A stretch of DNA of 64,000 nt from Streptomyces diastatochromogenes (lineage in GTDB: Bacteria > Actinomycetota > Actinomycetes > Streptomycetales > Streptomycetaceae): contig NZ_MCGQ01000020.1 of the NCBI RefSeq assembly GCF_002242805.1, forward strand, positions 380,688-444,687, read 5' to 3'. This document shows, piece after piece, positions 8,422 through 16,304 of this stretch. Position 1 is the first letter of the stretch, and every line of letters starts with the position of its first letter. A program made the translations under genes and the position numbers. Below the pieces are notes generated by a model. It worked only from the letters and a program-made list of their open reading frames with translations, ran no database searches and was not told the origin of the DNA.

Positions 8422-8496
8422 TTGACGGAGGCACCGAGCTGTCTACGTTCGCACCTGATGCCGGAGATCCACGCGGACGGCGCCGAGCCGTCGTAG
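8422..8496 (+). CDS. Candidate 24-residue leader peptide
   Basis: A possible small gene with start TTG and product L/M-TEAPSCLRSHLMPEIHADG-AEPS. The third CAACGGGGGA copy sits about 7 bp before the TTG, an excellent ribosome-site distance. It contains a single Cys. It lies about 200 bp before the transketolase-like gene. An alternative reading begins at ATG 8400, in another frame, and gives 65 Arg/Gly-rich residues that look less like a real protein. I do not recognise the peptide. It could be a leader for attenuation or simply chance. Confidence 0.3.
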   Translation: MTEAPSCLRSHLMPEIHADGAEPS

Positions 8497-8700
8497 GACC
8501 GCCCGGGCGCCCTGAGGAGGCGTCACGGCCCGGCCGTCGGAGTCGAGTTCGGGCCGGATTTGCCGCCCTGTCGAGGGCGTGGACTACACACAGATGAGCG
8601 GCTGTTCCGCACCGGCGTCGTTGCGCGACCCCCACCGGCCGCTCATGACCGAACTCTGGACGTCCCCCCGTGGAGCGGACGCAGAGAAGGGGGTACGGCG

Positions 8701-9570
8701 GTGGCCCTGTCGGGGCGCGACGCCTTCCGTGGCGAACTTACGTCGATCGCACACCGGGACGGCCGGGTGGTCTGCCTGGAGACCTGGTCCCCGTATCGGG
8801 ACCATCCTTTCGAGGCCGCTCACCCGGAACGTTTCTTCTCCTTGCCGTCCGGTGGCCCGGTGCTGGCGCAGATGGTGACGGGTCTGGTCGCGGCCGGGTT
8901 CCGGCCGTTCGTGGTGGTCGGGCCGGGCGGTACGGCGCCGGCCCGGGCGGTCGGTAACCGGTGGCTGTGGCGGGCCTGTGTGGAGGCCGGCGCCACGGTG
9001 GTGCTGCCGCCCGAGGGGTCCGGGGAAGGGTCGGTGGAGGTCCGGCAGAAGACCTGCGTGCCGCTCGCCGTCCCGTGCGGCGAGGAGGAGACCCGGGCGA
9101 TGGTGCGGCAGGTGGCGCGGTCGCGGCGGCCGTACTGCCTGGTGCTCGGTGACCGTCCTGGGCCGCTCTGGCCGTACCGGCCGAACGGTGCGGGCAATAA
9201 AGTGCCGCTCGTCGCCGATGAGTTGGGCCTGTCCGCGGGGACGGGGGCGCGGTTGGTGTCCGTGGGCGAGGCCGGTACCCGGCTGGCCCTGGCGACGCGT
9301 GCCACCGCGCCCGGGCTCGGCCATGTCCACCTCGTCTACTTGGACGAGGTGCGCCTGGCCGCGGCGGCCGCCGAACTCGCCCTGTGGCCCGGGCCGTCGG
9401 TCGTGACGGCGGCTGCGTGGATGCTGGAGGAGGTGCTTCGGGCGCTGCGCGCGCGGACGCCTGGGCACGCGGTGTCCGGTGTACTCGCCGCTTCCCATCA
9501 GGGGCAGGCTGACGTGGCTGAGGTGTTGGCCGCGGTGGCTGCCTTTGGGGGGTCGTCGGGGCGGGCCTGA
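8701..9570 (+). CDS. Transketolase pyrimidine-domain-like protein, probable pseudoenzyme
   Basis: A 289-residue protein resembling the C-terminal half (Pyr plus C-terminal domains) of split transketolases. The opening FRGELTSIAHRDGRVVCLE and then HPFEAAHPERFFSL fit the family, as does GLVAAGFRPFVVV. The catalytic Glu normally found in a GIAEQN-type motif right after RFF is missing: the sequence reads LPSGGPVLAQMVTGL at about residues 46-60. No gene for the ThDP-binding N-terminal half is next to it. It is therefore unlikely to be an active transketolase and may bind a sugar phosphate or partner protein. I chose the GTG at 8701 because GAAGGGGG precedes it. The terminator-like region 9591-9649 follows. 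Confidence 0.7.
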   Translation: MALSGRDAFRGELTSIAHRDGRVVCLETWSPYRDHPFEAAHPERFFSLPSGGPVLAQMVTGLVAAGFRPFVVVGPGGTAPARAVGNRWLWRACVEAGATVVLPPEGSGEGSVEVRQKTCVPLAVPCGEEETRAMVRQVARSRRPYCLVLGDRPGPLWPYRPNGAGNKVPLVADELGLSAGTGARLVSVGEAGTRLALATRATAPGLGHVHLVYLDEVRLAAAAAELALWPGPSVVTAAAWMLEEVLRALRARTPGHAVSGVLAASHQGQADVAEVLAAVAAFGGSSGRA

Positions 9571-9590
9571 TGCCAGGGGGTGCGATTTTG

Positions 9591-9649
9591 GGTGCGGGTG
9601 CCTTGTGGGGCACCCGGCCTTCGGCCGGGTTTGGGTTCCCACCCGCACC
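9591..9649. terminator. Nested hairpin, probable bidirectional terminator
   Basis: An outer inverted repeat GGTGCGGGTG / CACCCGCACC encloses an inner hairpin ACCCGGCC-TTC-GGCCGGGT (9612-9630). It lies between convergent genes (the transketolase-like gene and the luxR-type gene). The remaining 155 bp to 9804 are G/C-rich and without a visible gene. Confidence 0.6.
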
Positions 9650-9804
9650 ACCCGTGCAGCCTTCGTCATCGGGTGCGGGTGGCCCCTGTGGGGCGGGAGC
9701 GCCGTCGGCGGCTGCGGGTTGTCGGTTGGGAGCGGCAGCGGTGGTGGGCGTCGGAGCGGTGAGGGCCCCACCCGTCCCGCACGGGTGTTCGGGCCTCCGG
9801 GCGG

Positions 9805-10788
9805 TCAGCCGGCCGCGTCCTCCAGGAGTCGGGACTGGGCCAGGGCGTAGGCGAGTTGGGCGCGGCTCTTGCTGCTGAGGGCCTCCGATGCCTTGCCGAT
9901 GTGGGTGGAGACGGTGCGGGGGCTGATGCCGAGGCGTTTGGCTATGGCGGCGTCGGTGTGGCCCTCGATCATCAGCCGCAGGACGGTGCGCCGGGTCTCG
10001 TCGGTCATCAGCGGAGGGCGGGTCTGCTCCTGCGTGATGCTGAGCGGCTCGGCGCGCTGCCAGGCGTGGTCGAAGACGGTGGCGAGGTAGTGGACGATCG
10101 CCGGGTGCTCGATGGTCAGGGCGGTCGTCCTGAGGTCGTGGCGCGGGTCGGGGATGAAGGCGATACAGCGGTCGAAGATGATGAGCCGGTCGAACAGCTC
10201 GTTCAGGGTGCGGACTTCGACGCCGACGGCGGTGGCCTGCTCGATGTAGCCGAGCGTGGGCCCGTGGGTGCGGACGGCGTGCTGGTACAGGTTGCGCTGG
10301 CGGATGCCGCGCTCGGCCAGCTCCAGGGTCCGGCGCAGCGCCTTGCTGAGCAGCGCGGTGGCCCGGCCGCCGCCGGGCTGGGCGGTCAGCAGCTCCGTAC
10401 GGCAGTTGTCGGCCGACTTCTGCAGGGCCGCACTGATCACGTCCGCCCCGTGCAGCAGACGGATGTTGGCGGAGCCGGTGCCCTGTTCCTCGCGGTAGAC
10501 GTCGTCGGCGGCGCTGAGCGCCTCGCGGATGGCCGCGACGGCCTGCTGCTGGACCAGAATCGCCCGTTCCACGGGGCGGGTGAGTTCGTTCGCGGCGATG
10601 TCTGGCGGCACCACGGTCATGATCCGTGGGTTTTCGGCCAACGGCCGCATGAGCCCCAACTCGATCAGGCAGTCCGGGACATCACCATCAATCGGACCAT
10701 TCGTCAAGGCTTCTCGGTAGCAAGCCAGGCCCCGATCACACAGCCTGACCACGTTGGTATGTGACTCATTGTCCGCTTTTCTGCACAT
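9805..10788 (-). CDS. LuxR-type regulator with TrmB-like N-terminal half
   Basis: A 327-residue regulator. The C-terminus is a LuxR helix-turn-helix (MIEGHTDAAIAKRLGISPRT, then VSTHIGKASEALSSKSRAQL), at about residues 255-310. The rest resembles the TrmB/phospholipase-D-like sensor seen in a large Streptomyces group of 'helix-turn-helix transcriptional regulators' (DRLIIFDRCIAFIPDPRHDL, then the EHPAIVHYLATVFDHAWQRA segment). The ATG at 10786-10788 has an AAGGGGG ribosome site. It is divergent from the small secreted-peptide gene and sits at the left border of the glucan island, so it is a plausible local regulator. The ligand is unknown. Confidence 0.85.
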   Translation of the reverse strand: MCRKADNESHTNVVRLCDRGLACYREALTNGPIDGDVPDCLIELGLMRPLAENPRIMTVVPPDIAANELTRPVERAILVQQQAVAAIREALSAADDVYREEQGTGSANIRLLHGADVISAALQKSADNCRTELLTAQPGGGRATALLSKALRRTLELAERGIRQRNLYQHAVRTHGPTLGYIEQATAVGVEVRTLNELFDRLIIFDRCIAFIPDPRHDLRTTALTIEHPAIVHYLATVFDHAWQRAEPLSITQEQTRPPLMTDETRRTVLRLMIEGHTDAAIAKRLGISPRTVSTHIGKASEALSSKSRAQLAYALAQSRLLEDAAG

Positions 10789-10920
10789 CTGTACCCCCTT
10801 CTTAGTTGCGCATTGCGTGTTGTCGAGGCTAACAAGCGCCCGGAATCGGCCACTGGCTGCTGCATGCTTTCAAGCAGCGGAGGCGAAAACGCCTATCAGC
10901 CATCTGCCAGGGGGAAACGA

Positions 10921-11076
10921 ATGCTTTTCATGGAAGCGACCACGAAGCGATTCACCGCGATACTCGCACTTCTGCTCTTCGTCGGAATCGGCGTCCAGGC
11001 GAGCGCCGGCACCAGCTCGGTCCAGGCCGCCTCCCGGGTGGTCCACGTCGGCCCGCACGATCCGGAATGGGGATGA
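10921..11076 (+). CDS. Small secreted peptide (51 residues), unknown function
   Basis: A short gene with a strong ribosome site (CAGGGGGAAACGA) directly before ATG. The product has a charged N-region (MLFMEATTKRF), a hydrophobic core TAILALLLFVGIGVQ, and a likely signal-peptidase site ASA|GT. About 22 residues are released: GTSSVQAASRVVHVGPHDPE plus WG. There is no lipobox Cys. It is divergent from a LuxR/TrmB-like regulator (132 bp between them) and about 45 bp upstream of the nucleotidyltransferase gene. A secreted signal peptide read by the neighbouring regulator system is an attractive inference, but nothing in the sequence proves it. I do not recognise a named family. Confidence 0.65.
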   Translation: MLFMEATTKRFTAILALLLFVGIGVQASAGTSSVQAASRVVHVGPHDPEWG

Positions 11077-11121
11077 CCGGCGGCCGGCGCTGAGCGCCCG
11101 ACGAACGCACTAGGGGGAGAA

Positions 11122-12468
11122 ATGGCCGCTCGTCGGCATTCGGAGACCGTCGGAATCATTCTCGCGGGCGGCAGAGGCGAGCGAGCCAAGCCCATCACGT
11201 TGAAGTCGGCCGACTACATTCGCAGCAAGGCGCTCATCCCGTTCGTCGGGAAGCGGCTCGTCGAATGGGTCGTCGAGGCCTGCCGGGACCAGGGCATCCG
11301 GCGCTTCTTCGTGGTCGCCCACGGCCTGGAGAACCGGAACCAGATCAAGCTCCTGCTGGGGCACGGCGAACACCACGGAGTCGAGGTCAGGTACTCGCGT
11401 TCGCGCCTGGACCGCTACAACGTGGGATCCGCCGGAGCCACCCTGCACAACCTCGAACAGTGGGACCTGCAGGGGCAGGCCCTGGTCCTGCCGGTCGATT
11501 CGCTCTTCGACTTCGACCTGGCGGCGATGCGGGCGACGCACGACGCGTACGACGCCCTGGTGACCGTGGCCGCCGTGGCCCGCACCGGGGCGGAGATCGC
11601 CGGCAAGTACGGCGTGATGCGGACCGACGCCCGCGGCCTGGTGACGGGCTTCGTCGAGAAGCCACCGCTCGCCGGGCTGCGGGAACTGTTCCCGCAGACG
11701 GCCGCGGACGAGCGGGCGACCCTGCCCACCAACGCGGGGATGTACCTGGTGGACTGCCGGCGGCTGCGCCTGCTGGCCCGCGAGCCCGGCCTGTTCCGGC
11801 AGTCCCACCAGCGGCTGGACTGGGGCGGCGACCTGCTGCCCTGGCTGGCCGGGCAGGGCCACCCGGTCGCCACCCACGCCATCGGCAGGCTCGGCGACCT
11901 GGGCAACGTACCGGACTATCTGCACACCCTGCGGCTGGTGCTGGACGGCGCCTACGAGCACATGAACCGGCTCATGGCGCGGCCCGGTCCGGCCGGAGCG
12001 CACGGCTGGATCCACGAGAGCAGCCTGCAGACCAAGGACGACCTGACCGGCACCACCCTCGCCCAGAAGATCGAGGAGGGGTCGGTGCGGATCGGGCCCG
12101 GTGTGCGCATCGGGCACGAGGTCGAGATCGGCCCCGGGGTGCGGCTGGAGTACACGGATGTCGGCGACGGGGCCGAGATCCGCGAAGGAAGCACGCTGGT
12201 GAACTCGGCCGTGGGCGAGTCCGCGGTGATCGGCGCCCACGCCGACGTCCTCGACTCCTATGTCGGCCCGATGGCCGTGGTTCATTCCGAACGCGGCAGG
12301 CCGGCACGGCTGGAGTGTCACACGGCGATCGGCGACGGAGCGGTGCTGCGGCCGGGGTCACGGTTCCGCGGCATCACCGTCTATCCACGGCTGAGGGTGC
12401 CGACCCTGACAGGGGTGCCCGCCGCGACCGAGCTCAAGAACGCCGACGACGTCCTGCGCTGGGTGTGA
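11122..12468 (+). CDS. NDP-sugar pyrophosphorylase (nucleotidyltransferase plus left-handed beta-helix)
   Basis: A 448-residue enzyme that would condense a sugar-1-phosphate with an NTP. The N-terminal Rossmann-like domain has the signature GIILAGGRGER followed by KALIPFVGKRLVEWVVEACR, and a metal-site Asp in VLPVDSLFDFD. From about residue 310 hexapeptide-type repeats appear (VRIGPGVRIGHEVEIGPGVR, then GDGAEIREGSTLVNSAVGES), a left-handed beta-helix for oligomerisation or regulation. It is not a typical GlgC, lacking the GlgC allosteric N-terminus, so ADP-glucose, GDP-mannose or another sugar nucleotide are all possible. Its ribosome site is CTAGGGGGAGAA. It starts the rightward gene series of the island. 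Confidence 0.85.
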   Translation: MAARRHSETVGIILAGGRGERAKPITLKSADYIRSKALIPFVGKRLVEWVVEACRDQGIRRFFVVAHGLENRNQIKLLLGHGEHHGVEVRYSRSRLDRYNVGSAGATLHNLEQWDLQGQALVLPVDSLFDFDLAAMRATHDAYDALVTVAAVARTGAEIAGKYGVMRTDARGLVTGFVEKPPLAGLRELFPQTAADERATLPTNAGMYLVDCRRLRLLAREPGLFRQSHQRLDWGGDLLPWLAGQGHPVATHAIGRLGDLGNVPDYLHTLRLVLDGAYEHMNRLMARPGPAGAHGWIHESSLQTKDDLTGTTLAQKIEEGSVRIGPGVRIGHEVEIGPGVRLEYTDVGDGAEIREGSTLVNSAVGESAVIGAHADVLDSYVGPMAVVHSERGRPARLECHTAIGDGAVLRPGSRFRGITVYPRLRVPTLTGVPAATELKNADDVLRWV

Positions 12469-12508
12469 TCCCGGCGGTGGACGCGGGTCGGTACACGAGA
12501 GGGGAATC

Positions 12509-13210
12509 ATGCACATGCACGGCCCCATAGCGGTGATCGGCGGGGCGGGCCGGCTCGGTGCCCTGGTGACCGCCAGGCTGGCCGGGGCGGGGGAACGGGT
12601 CCGCGTGGTCAGCCGGCACCCGGAGCGCGGCGCCGCCGTACCCGCCGAGGCCGAGGTACGGCAGGCGGACGTGCGGTACGCGGACACGCTGGGGCCCGCG
12701 CTGCGCGGCTCGGCCGCCGTGGTCCTCAGCGTGGAGCCGGGCACCGCGGACTCCGGTCCGGACAGTCCGGAGACCACCATGTACGGCGGTGTCCGCAACG
12801 TGCTCGCGGCGCTGGCCGACCAGCCGGAGCGCCCGCGCCTCGTCCTGGTCAGCCAGATCTTCGTGACCCGCCGCGAGCACCCCATGAACGCCTACGGGCG
12901 GCTGCTCGACTGGCGGCGGCGCGGCGAGGAGGCGGTACGGGACTCCGGGCTCCCCTACACGGTGGTCCGGCCCGGCTGGCTGACCGACGACGGTACGCCG
13001 GGCGCCGGTGTCCGGCTGGAGCAGGGCGACCGCGGTGACGGCTGGGTGTCGCGCGCCTCGGTGGCCGAGGCCTGTGTCCGGGCGCTGGGCTCCACCGCGG
13101 CCACCGGCCGGACGTTCGAGATCTACAACGAGCCGGGCCCGGCCCCGGCCGACTGGGAGCCCCTGTTCCACGGGCTCACCCCCGACCGGGTCCTGGCCCT
13201 GATGCCGTAG
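12509..13210 (+). CDS. NAD(P)-binding atypical SDR protein
   Basis: A 233-residue Rossmann-fold protein of the NmrA/atypical SDR type. The nucleotide-binding loop is IAVIGGAGRLGALVTARLAG, followed by VRVVSRHPER, where the Arg after the second strand suggests NADP(H). The motif PYTVVRPGWLTDDG is the usual sequence near the substrate site in this family. The classical YxxxK catalytic pair is not clear. It follows the nucleotidyltransferase by 40 bp and is probably co-transcribed. Its substrate could be the sugar product of the neighbour, but that is inference. Confidence 0.8.
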   Translation: MHMHGPIAVIGGAGRLGALVTARLAGAGERVRVVSRHPERGAAVPAEAEVRQADVRYADTLGPALRGSAAVVLSVEPGTADSGPDSPETTMYGGVRNVLAALADQPERPRLVLVSQIFVTRREHPMNAYGRLLDWRRRGEEAVRDSGLPYTVVRPGWLTDDGTPGAGVRLEQGDRGDGWVSRASVAEACVRALGSTAATGRTFEIYNEPGPAPADWEPLFHGLTPDRVLALMP

Positions 13211-13412
13211 GACCCGCCGAACGACGAGGGCGGGTCCCCCGACCGCCCGCCCCGTCCCCGCCCGCCGGTCATGTCCCCCAGGCCGGCGGGTCCGCGCCGG
13301 GGCCGGCGCGGCACCGGGCCACACAGGCCCCGATGCCCGCCGGCCTCGGACCGCACCGGTAAAGCGCACCCCACGCTCTTTTGCACTTCTGTATTCCAGA
13401 GAGGGCCGAGCC
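13211..13412 (+). promoter_or_regulatory. Intergenic region before the transposase-derived gene
   Basis: A 202-bp region without a gene. It includes a less G/C-rich segment (13378-13400, CTTTTGCACTTCTGTATTCC) just before a CAGAGAGGG ribosome site. A separate promoter for the following operon is likely but not proven. Confidence 0.4.
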
Positions 13413-14723
13413 ATGCCCGGCGAACGTCAGAATTACGGGTCCGCCGAGATTTCCGAAGAATCCGCAGCTATTTCCGAGGACGTGGTCTCCGAGATCATTT
13501 CCCGTACGTTCCGATCCATTCCGCGAAGTGACCAGAGGCGCTGGGGCGGAATCTATGTGAGGGGTCTGCTCTCGGTTTCCGGGAAGAAGACGATGCGTGC
13601 CATCGCCGACGGTGCGGGCGGCGGTGTGGAGCAGAGCCTCTATCAGTTCATCACCAAGTCGCCGTGGGCGGCCGAACCGGTGCGCCGGGAACTGGCCGGG
13701 CTGCTGCTGCGGCTCCAGCCCCGGGCCTGGGTGGTCCAGCCGCTGGTGATCGCCAAGGTGGGCGAGCACTCGGTGGGCGTGGAGCGGCGCTGGGTCTCCG
13801 GGTTCGGACGCGTCGTCAACTGCCAGCGGGCCGTGGGTGTCTGGCTCGCCGCCGACCAGGCGTCCTGCCCGGTCGAGTGGCGGCTGGAGCTGCCCGAGAG
13901 CTGGACGGGTGACGCGGCGCTGCGGCGCCGTGCCTCGATCCCGGACGGCGTCCGCCCGTGCCCGCCGGAGCAGTGCGCGGTGGACGCGGTCTCCGAGATG
14001 GCGCGGGACTGGGGCATCCCGCACCGGCCGGTGGTGATGGACCTGCGCGAGTGCGACCCGTACGACATCTGCGCGGTGCTGCTGGAGCGCCGGCTGCCGT
14101 TCGCCGTCCGGATCGACCCGGCGGCCCGGGGTCTGGCGCTGCACGCCGTGCGGTCCGGACCGCGCACCGGCTCCCGGGCCACCGGCTCGGCGGAGGTGCC
14201 GGCCGCCGAGACGGGTGTTCCGCATCCGCCCGGCTCCGCGTTCGCGCTGGTCTCCGAGCTGAGCCGGCAGTGCATGCCGGTGGAGTGGTTCGACCACTCC
14301 ATGGGCGCCCTGCGGGCGACCTCGGTCGGCGCCACCCGGGTCCTGCTGGGCCGCCCGGCCTCCGGCGTCCTCCGGCCCGCCCCGGCGGACCAGCAGGAAC
14401 TGCTGCTGATGGGAGCCTGGCAGGACTCGTCGCGGCGCACCCCGAGCGAGTACTGGCTGACGAACCTTCCCCAGTCCCAGCTCGGCACCGTCTTCCGCAC
14501 CGCCATGCTCGGCCGCCGGGTCGAACGGGACCAGGCGGAGATCGGCGAGGGGCTGGGCGTACGGGACTTCGAGGGCCGCTCCTTCCGCGGCTGGCACCAC
14601 CACATGACGATGGTCTCGCTGGCCCACGCGGCCACCGTGCTGTCCTCGGTGCCGCACTCCGAGACCGGTCCTGCCGTGATGCGGCCGACCGCGTCCCGCG
14701 AGGTGCGGATGCGTGCCGCATGA
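13413..14723 (+). CDS. IS701-type transposase-derived protein, catalytic Asp lost (probably domesticated)
   Basis: A 436-residue protein with IS701-family architecture: SDQRRWGGIYVRGLLSVSGK near residue 40, GEHSVGVERRW at about 117, and FEGRSFRGWHHHMTMVSLAH near 390. In active enzymes of the family the stretch before HSVGV reads D-D-T-G-F-P-K-K-G. Here the ungapped equivalent is QPLVIAKVG, so both Asp residues are replaced (Q109, P110). The second Asp (VVMD, D210) and the Glu (VERD, E371) remain. No terminal inverted repeats or target duplications were seen. The stop overlaps the maltokinase start (ATGA), so it sits in an operon. A DNA-binding or regulatory role is more likely than transposition. 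Confidence 0.8.
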   Translation: MPGERQNYGSAEISEESAAISEDVVSEIISRTFRSIPRSDQRRWGGIYVRGLLSVSGKKTMRAIADGAGGGVEQSLYQFITKSPWAAEPVRRELAGLLLRLQPRAWVVQPLVIAKVGEHSVGVERRWVSGFGRVVNCQRAVGVWLAADQASCPVEWRLELPESWTGDAALRRRASIPDGVRPCPPEQCAVDAVSEMARDWGIPHRPVVMDLRECDPYDICAVLLERRLPFAVRIDPAARGLALHAVRSGPRTGSRATGSAEVPAAETGVPHPPGSAFALVSELSRQCMPVEWFDHSMGALRATSVGATRVLLGRPASGVLRPAPADQQELLLMGAWQDSSRRTPSEYWLTNLPQSQLGTVFRTAMLGRRVERDQAEIGEGLGVRDFEGRSFRGWHHHMTMVSLAHAATVLSSVPHSETGPAVMRPTASREVRMRAA

Positions 14724-16210
14724 CGGCCCTGTCCGACCCGGCCCTGGACCTCGCGCGGATACGGGCGGCGCTCGACGCCCTGCTCCCGGCCTGGCTGCCC
14801 GGCCGGCGCTGGTACGCGGGCAAGGGCGCCGGATCCCCGCCGGACGTCACCACCCGGCTGCTCGACGTGGTGCTGCCGGGTGATCCGGCGCTCCTGGTCG
14901 CGGTGTTCGACGCCGGTGCGGACGGGCCGTACCAGGCGCTGCTCGGCGTGCGCCGGGACCCGGTGCCGCCGTCGGCCGAGCCGCTGATCGGCCGGCTGGA
15001 GGGTCCGGACGGGTCCGGCGTGTTCCTCTACGAGGCCACGCAGGACCCGGAGTTGATGGGCGCGCTGCTGGCCCGTATCGCGGCCGGCGGCCGCACGGGC
15101 CCGCTGTGCTTCGAACCCGCACCCGGCGTCGAACTGCCCGTCGGGACACCGGGTGTGGCGAGCACGGCGGAGCAGTCGAACACCTCGGTGGCGTTCGCGG
15201 AGCGGGCGATGCTGAAGGTGCTGCGCCGGCCCGTGCCCGGAGACAACCCGGAGCTGGAGCTGCTCACCGCGCTGCGGCGGGCCGGCGGAGTGCCGAGCGC
15301 GGCCCCGCTCGCCCAGGTGCGCACCTCGGCCTCCTCGGCGGTGGGCGCCCGCACACTCGCCCTGCTGCAGCAGTTCGTGCGCTCGCGGGGCGACGGCTGG
15401 ACGATCGCCGTCGACCGGGCCCGCGCCTGCATGGCGGGGGAGTGCGAGACGGTCGAGCCGCACGGCGGGTTCGCCGCGGAGGCGTACGCCCTGGGGCTGG
15501 CCACCGCCCGGGTGCACACCGCGCTCGCCGAGCAGCTCGGCTCCCGCCCGCTCACCCGCCCGGAGAGCGAGGACCTGCTGGACCTGTTGGCCGACCGCCT
15601 GGCCCAGGGGCTGCGGACGGTGCCACAACTGGCGCCGTACGCACGGGCGTTGTGGGCCATGCAGGACGACCTGAGAGAGATCGTCGGGCGGGGCGGGGCG
15701 CCGCACGTGCAGCGGATCCACGGCGATCTGCACCTGGGACAGGCGCTGCGCGGCGACCAGGGCTGGATCCTCGTCGACTTCGAGGGCGAACCGGGCCGCT
15801 CGCCCGAGCAGCGCCGCAGACCGCAGCCCGCCCTGCGCGATGTCGCCGCGATGCTGCGCTCCTTCGACTACGCGGCCCACCACGCCCTGTCCGCGGTGCT
15901 GGACCGGCCGCCGGGAGACTCCGGACCGCACGATCCGCGTGCCGTCCGGATGGCGCGCCGGGCCTCCGCATGGGCGGTGCACAACCGGCGGGCCTACTGC
16001 ACCGGTTACGCCGACGGCGGCGGCCAGGACCCGCGGTGCGCCCCGGTGCTGCTGCGCTGCTTCGAGGCGGACAAAGCCGTGTACGAGGCGGTGTACGAGT
16101 CCCGGAACCGGCCGGAATGGCTCCCCATTCCGCTTTCCGCCGTGCGCCGGCTCGCCCAATGGCGCCGCTCGTCCGCACCGGTGGACGGAACGAGCGGGCA
16201 ACCCGCCTGA
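14720..16210 (+). CDS. mak: Maltokinase (maltose-1-phosphate forming), Pep2/Mak type
   Basis: A 496-residue kinase that would phosphorylate maltose at C1 with ATP, the classical entry to the GlgE pathway. Actinobacterial maltokinase features are visible: WLPGRRWYAGKG at the N-terminus, the catalytic loop RIHGDLHLGQAL (about residue 335), the metal motif VDFEGEPGRSPEQRRRP and RDVAAMLRSFDYAA. The C-terminal half is the aminoglycoside-phosphotransferase-like fold. It starts inside the stop of the transposase-derived gene (ATGA), implying translational coupling. No treS gene for the maltose supply is in the window. Typical family length is about 450 residues, so this one is slightly long. Confidence 0.9.
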   Translation: MTALSDPALDLARIRAALDALLPAWLPGRRWYAGKGAGSPPDVTTRLLDVVLPGDPALLVAVFDAGADGPYQALLGVRRDPVPPSAEPLIGRLEGPDGSGVFLYEATQDPELMGALLARIAAGGRTGPLCFEPAPGVELPVGTPGVASTAEQSNTSVAFAERAMLKVLRRPVPGDNPELELLTALRRAGGVPSAAPLAQVRTSASSAVGARTLALLQQFVRSRGDGWTIAVDRARACMAGECETVEPHGGFAAEAYALGLATARVHTALAEQLGSRPLTRPESEDLLDLLADRLAQGLRTVPQLAPYARALWAMQDDLREIVGRGGAPHVQRIHGDLHLGQALRGDQGWILVDFEGEPGRSPEQRRRPQPALRDVAAMLRSFDYAAHHALSAVLDRPPGDSGPHDPRAVRMARRASAWAVHNRRAYCTGYADGGGQDPRCAPVLLRCFEADKAVYEAVYESRNRPEWLPIPLSAVRRLAQWRRSSAPVDGTSGQPA

Positions 16211-16304
16211 AACGTCAGGAAGTCCATGTCCCGCGTTTGTCCGGGAGATCCGGCGGCCGTGAGGATATGACACGTTCGCGGAATGTCGGGAGAGGGAGAT
16301 ATCA

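Noticed and set aside
13378..13398. CTTTTGCACTTCTGTATTCC resembles TTTTCTGCACATCTGTACCC at 10777
   Set aside because: The second copy is the start codon and ribosome-site region of the LuxR-type gene, so the likeness is probably chance.
13413..14723. Active insertion sequence
   Set aside because: No terminal inverted repeats or target duplication seen, the catalytic Asp is missing and the gene is coupled to its neighbour.
13643..16273. Minus-strand open frame of 876 codons opposite the transposase-derived and maltokinase genes
   Set aside because: Codon-bias shadow: the composition is Arg/Gly/Pro/Ala-rich with no domain, while the plus strand has full motifs.
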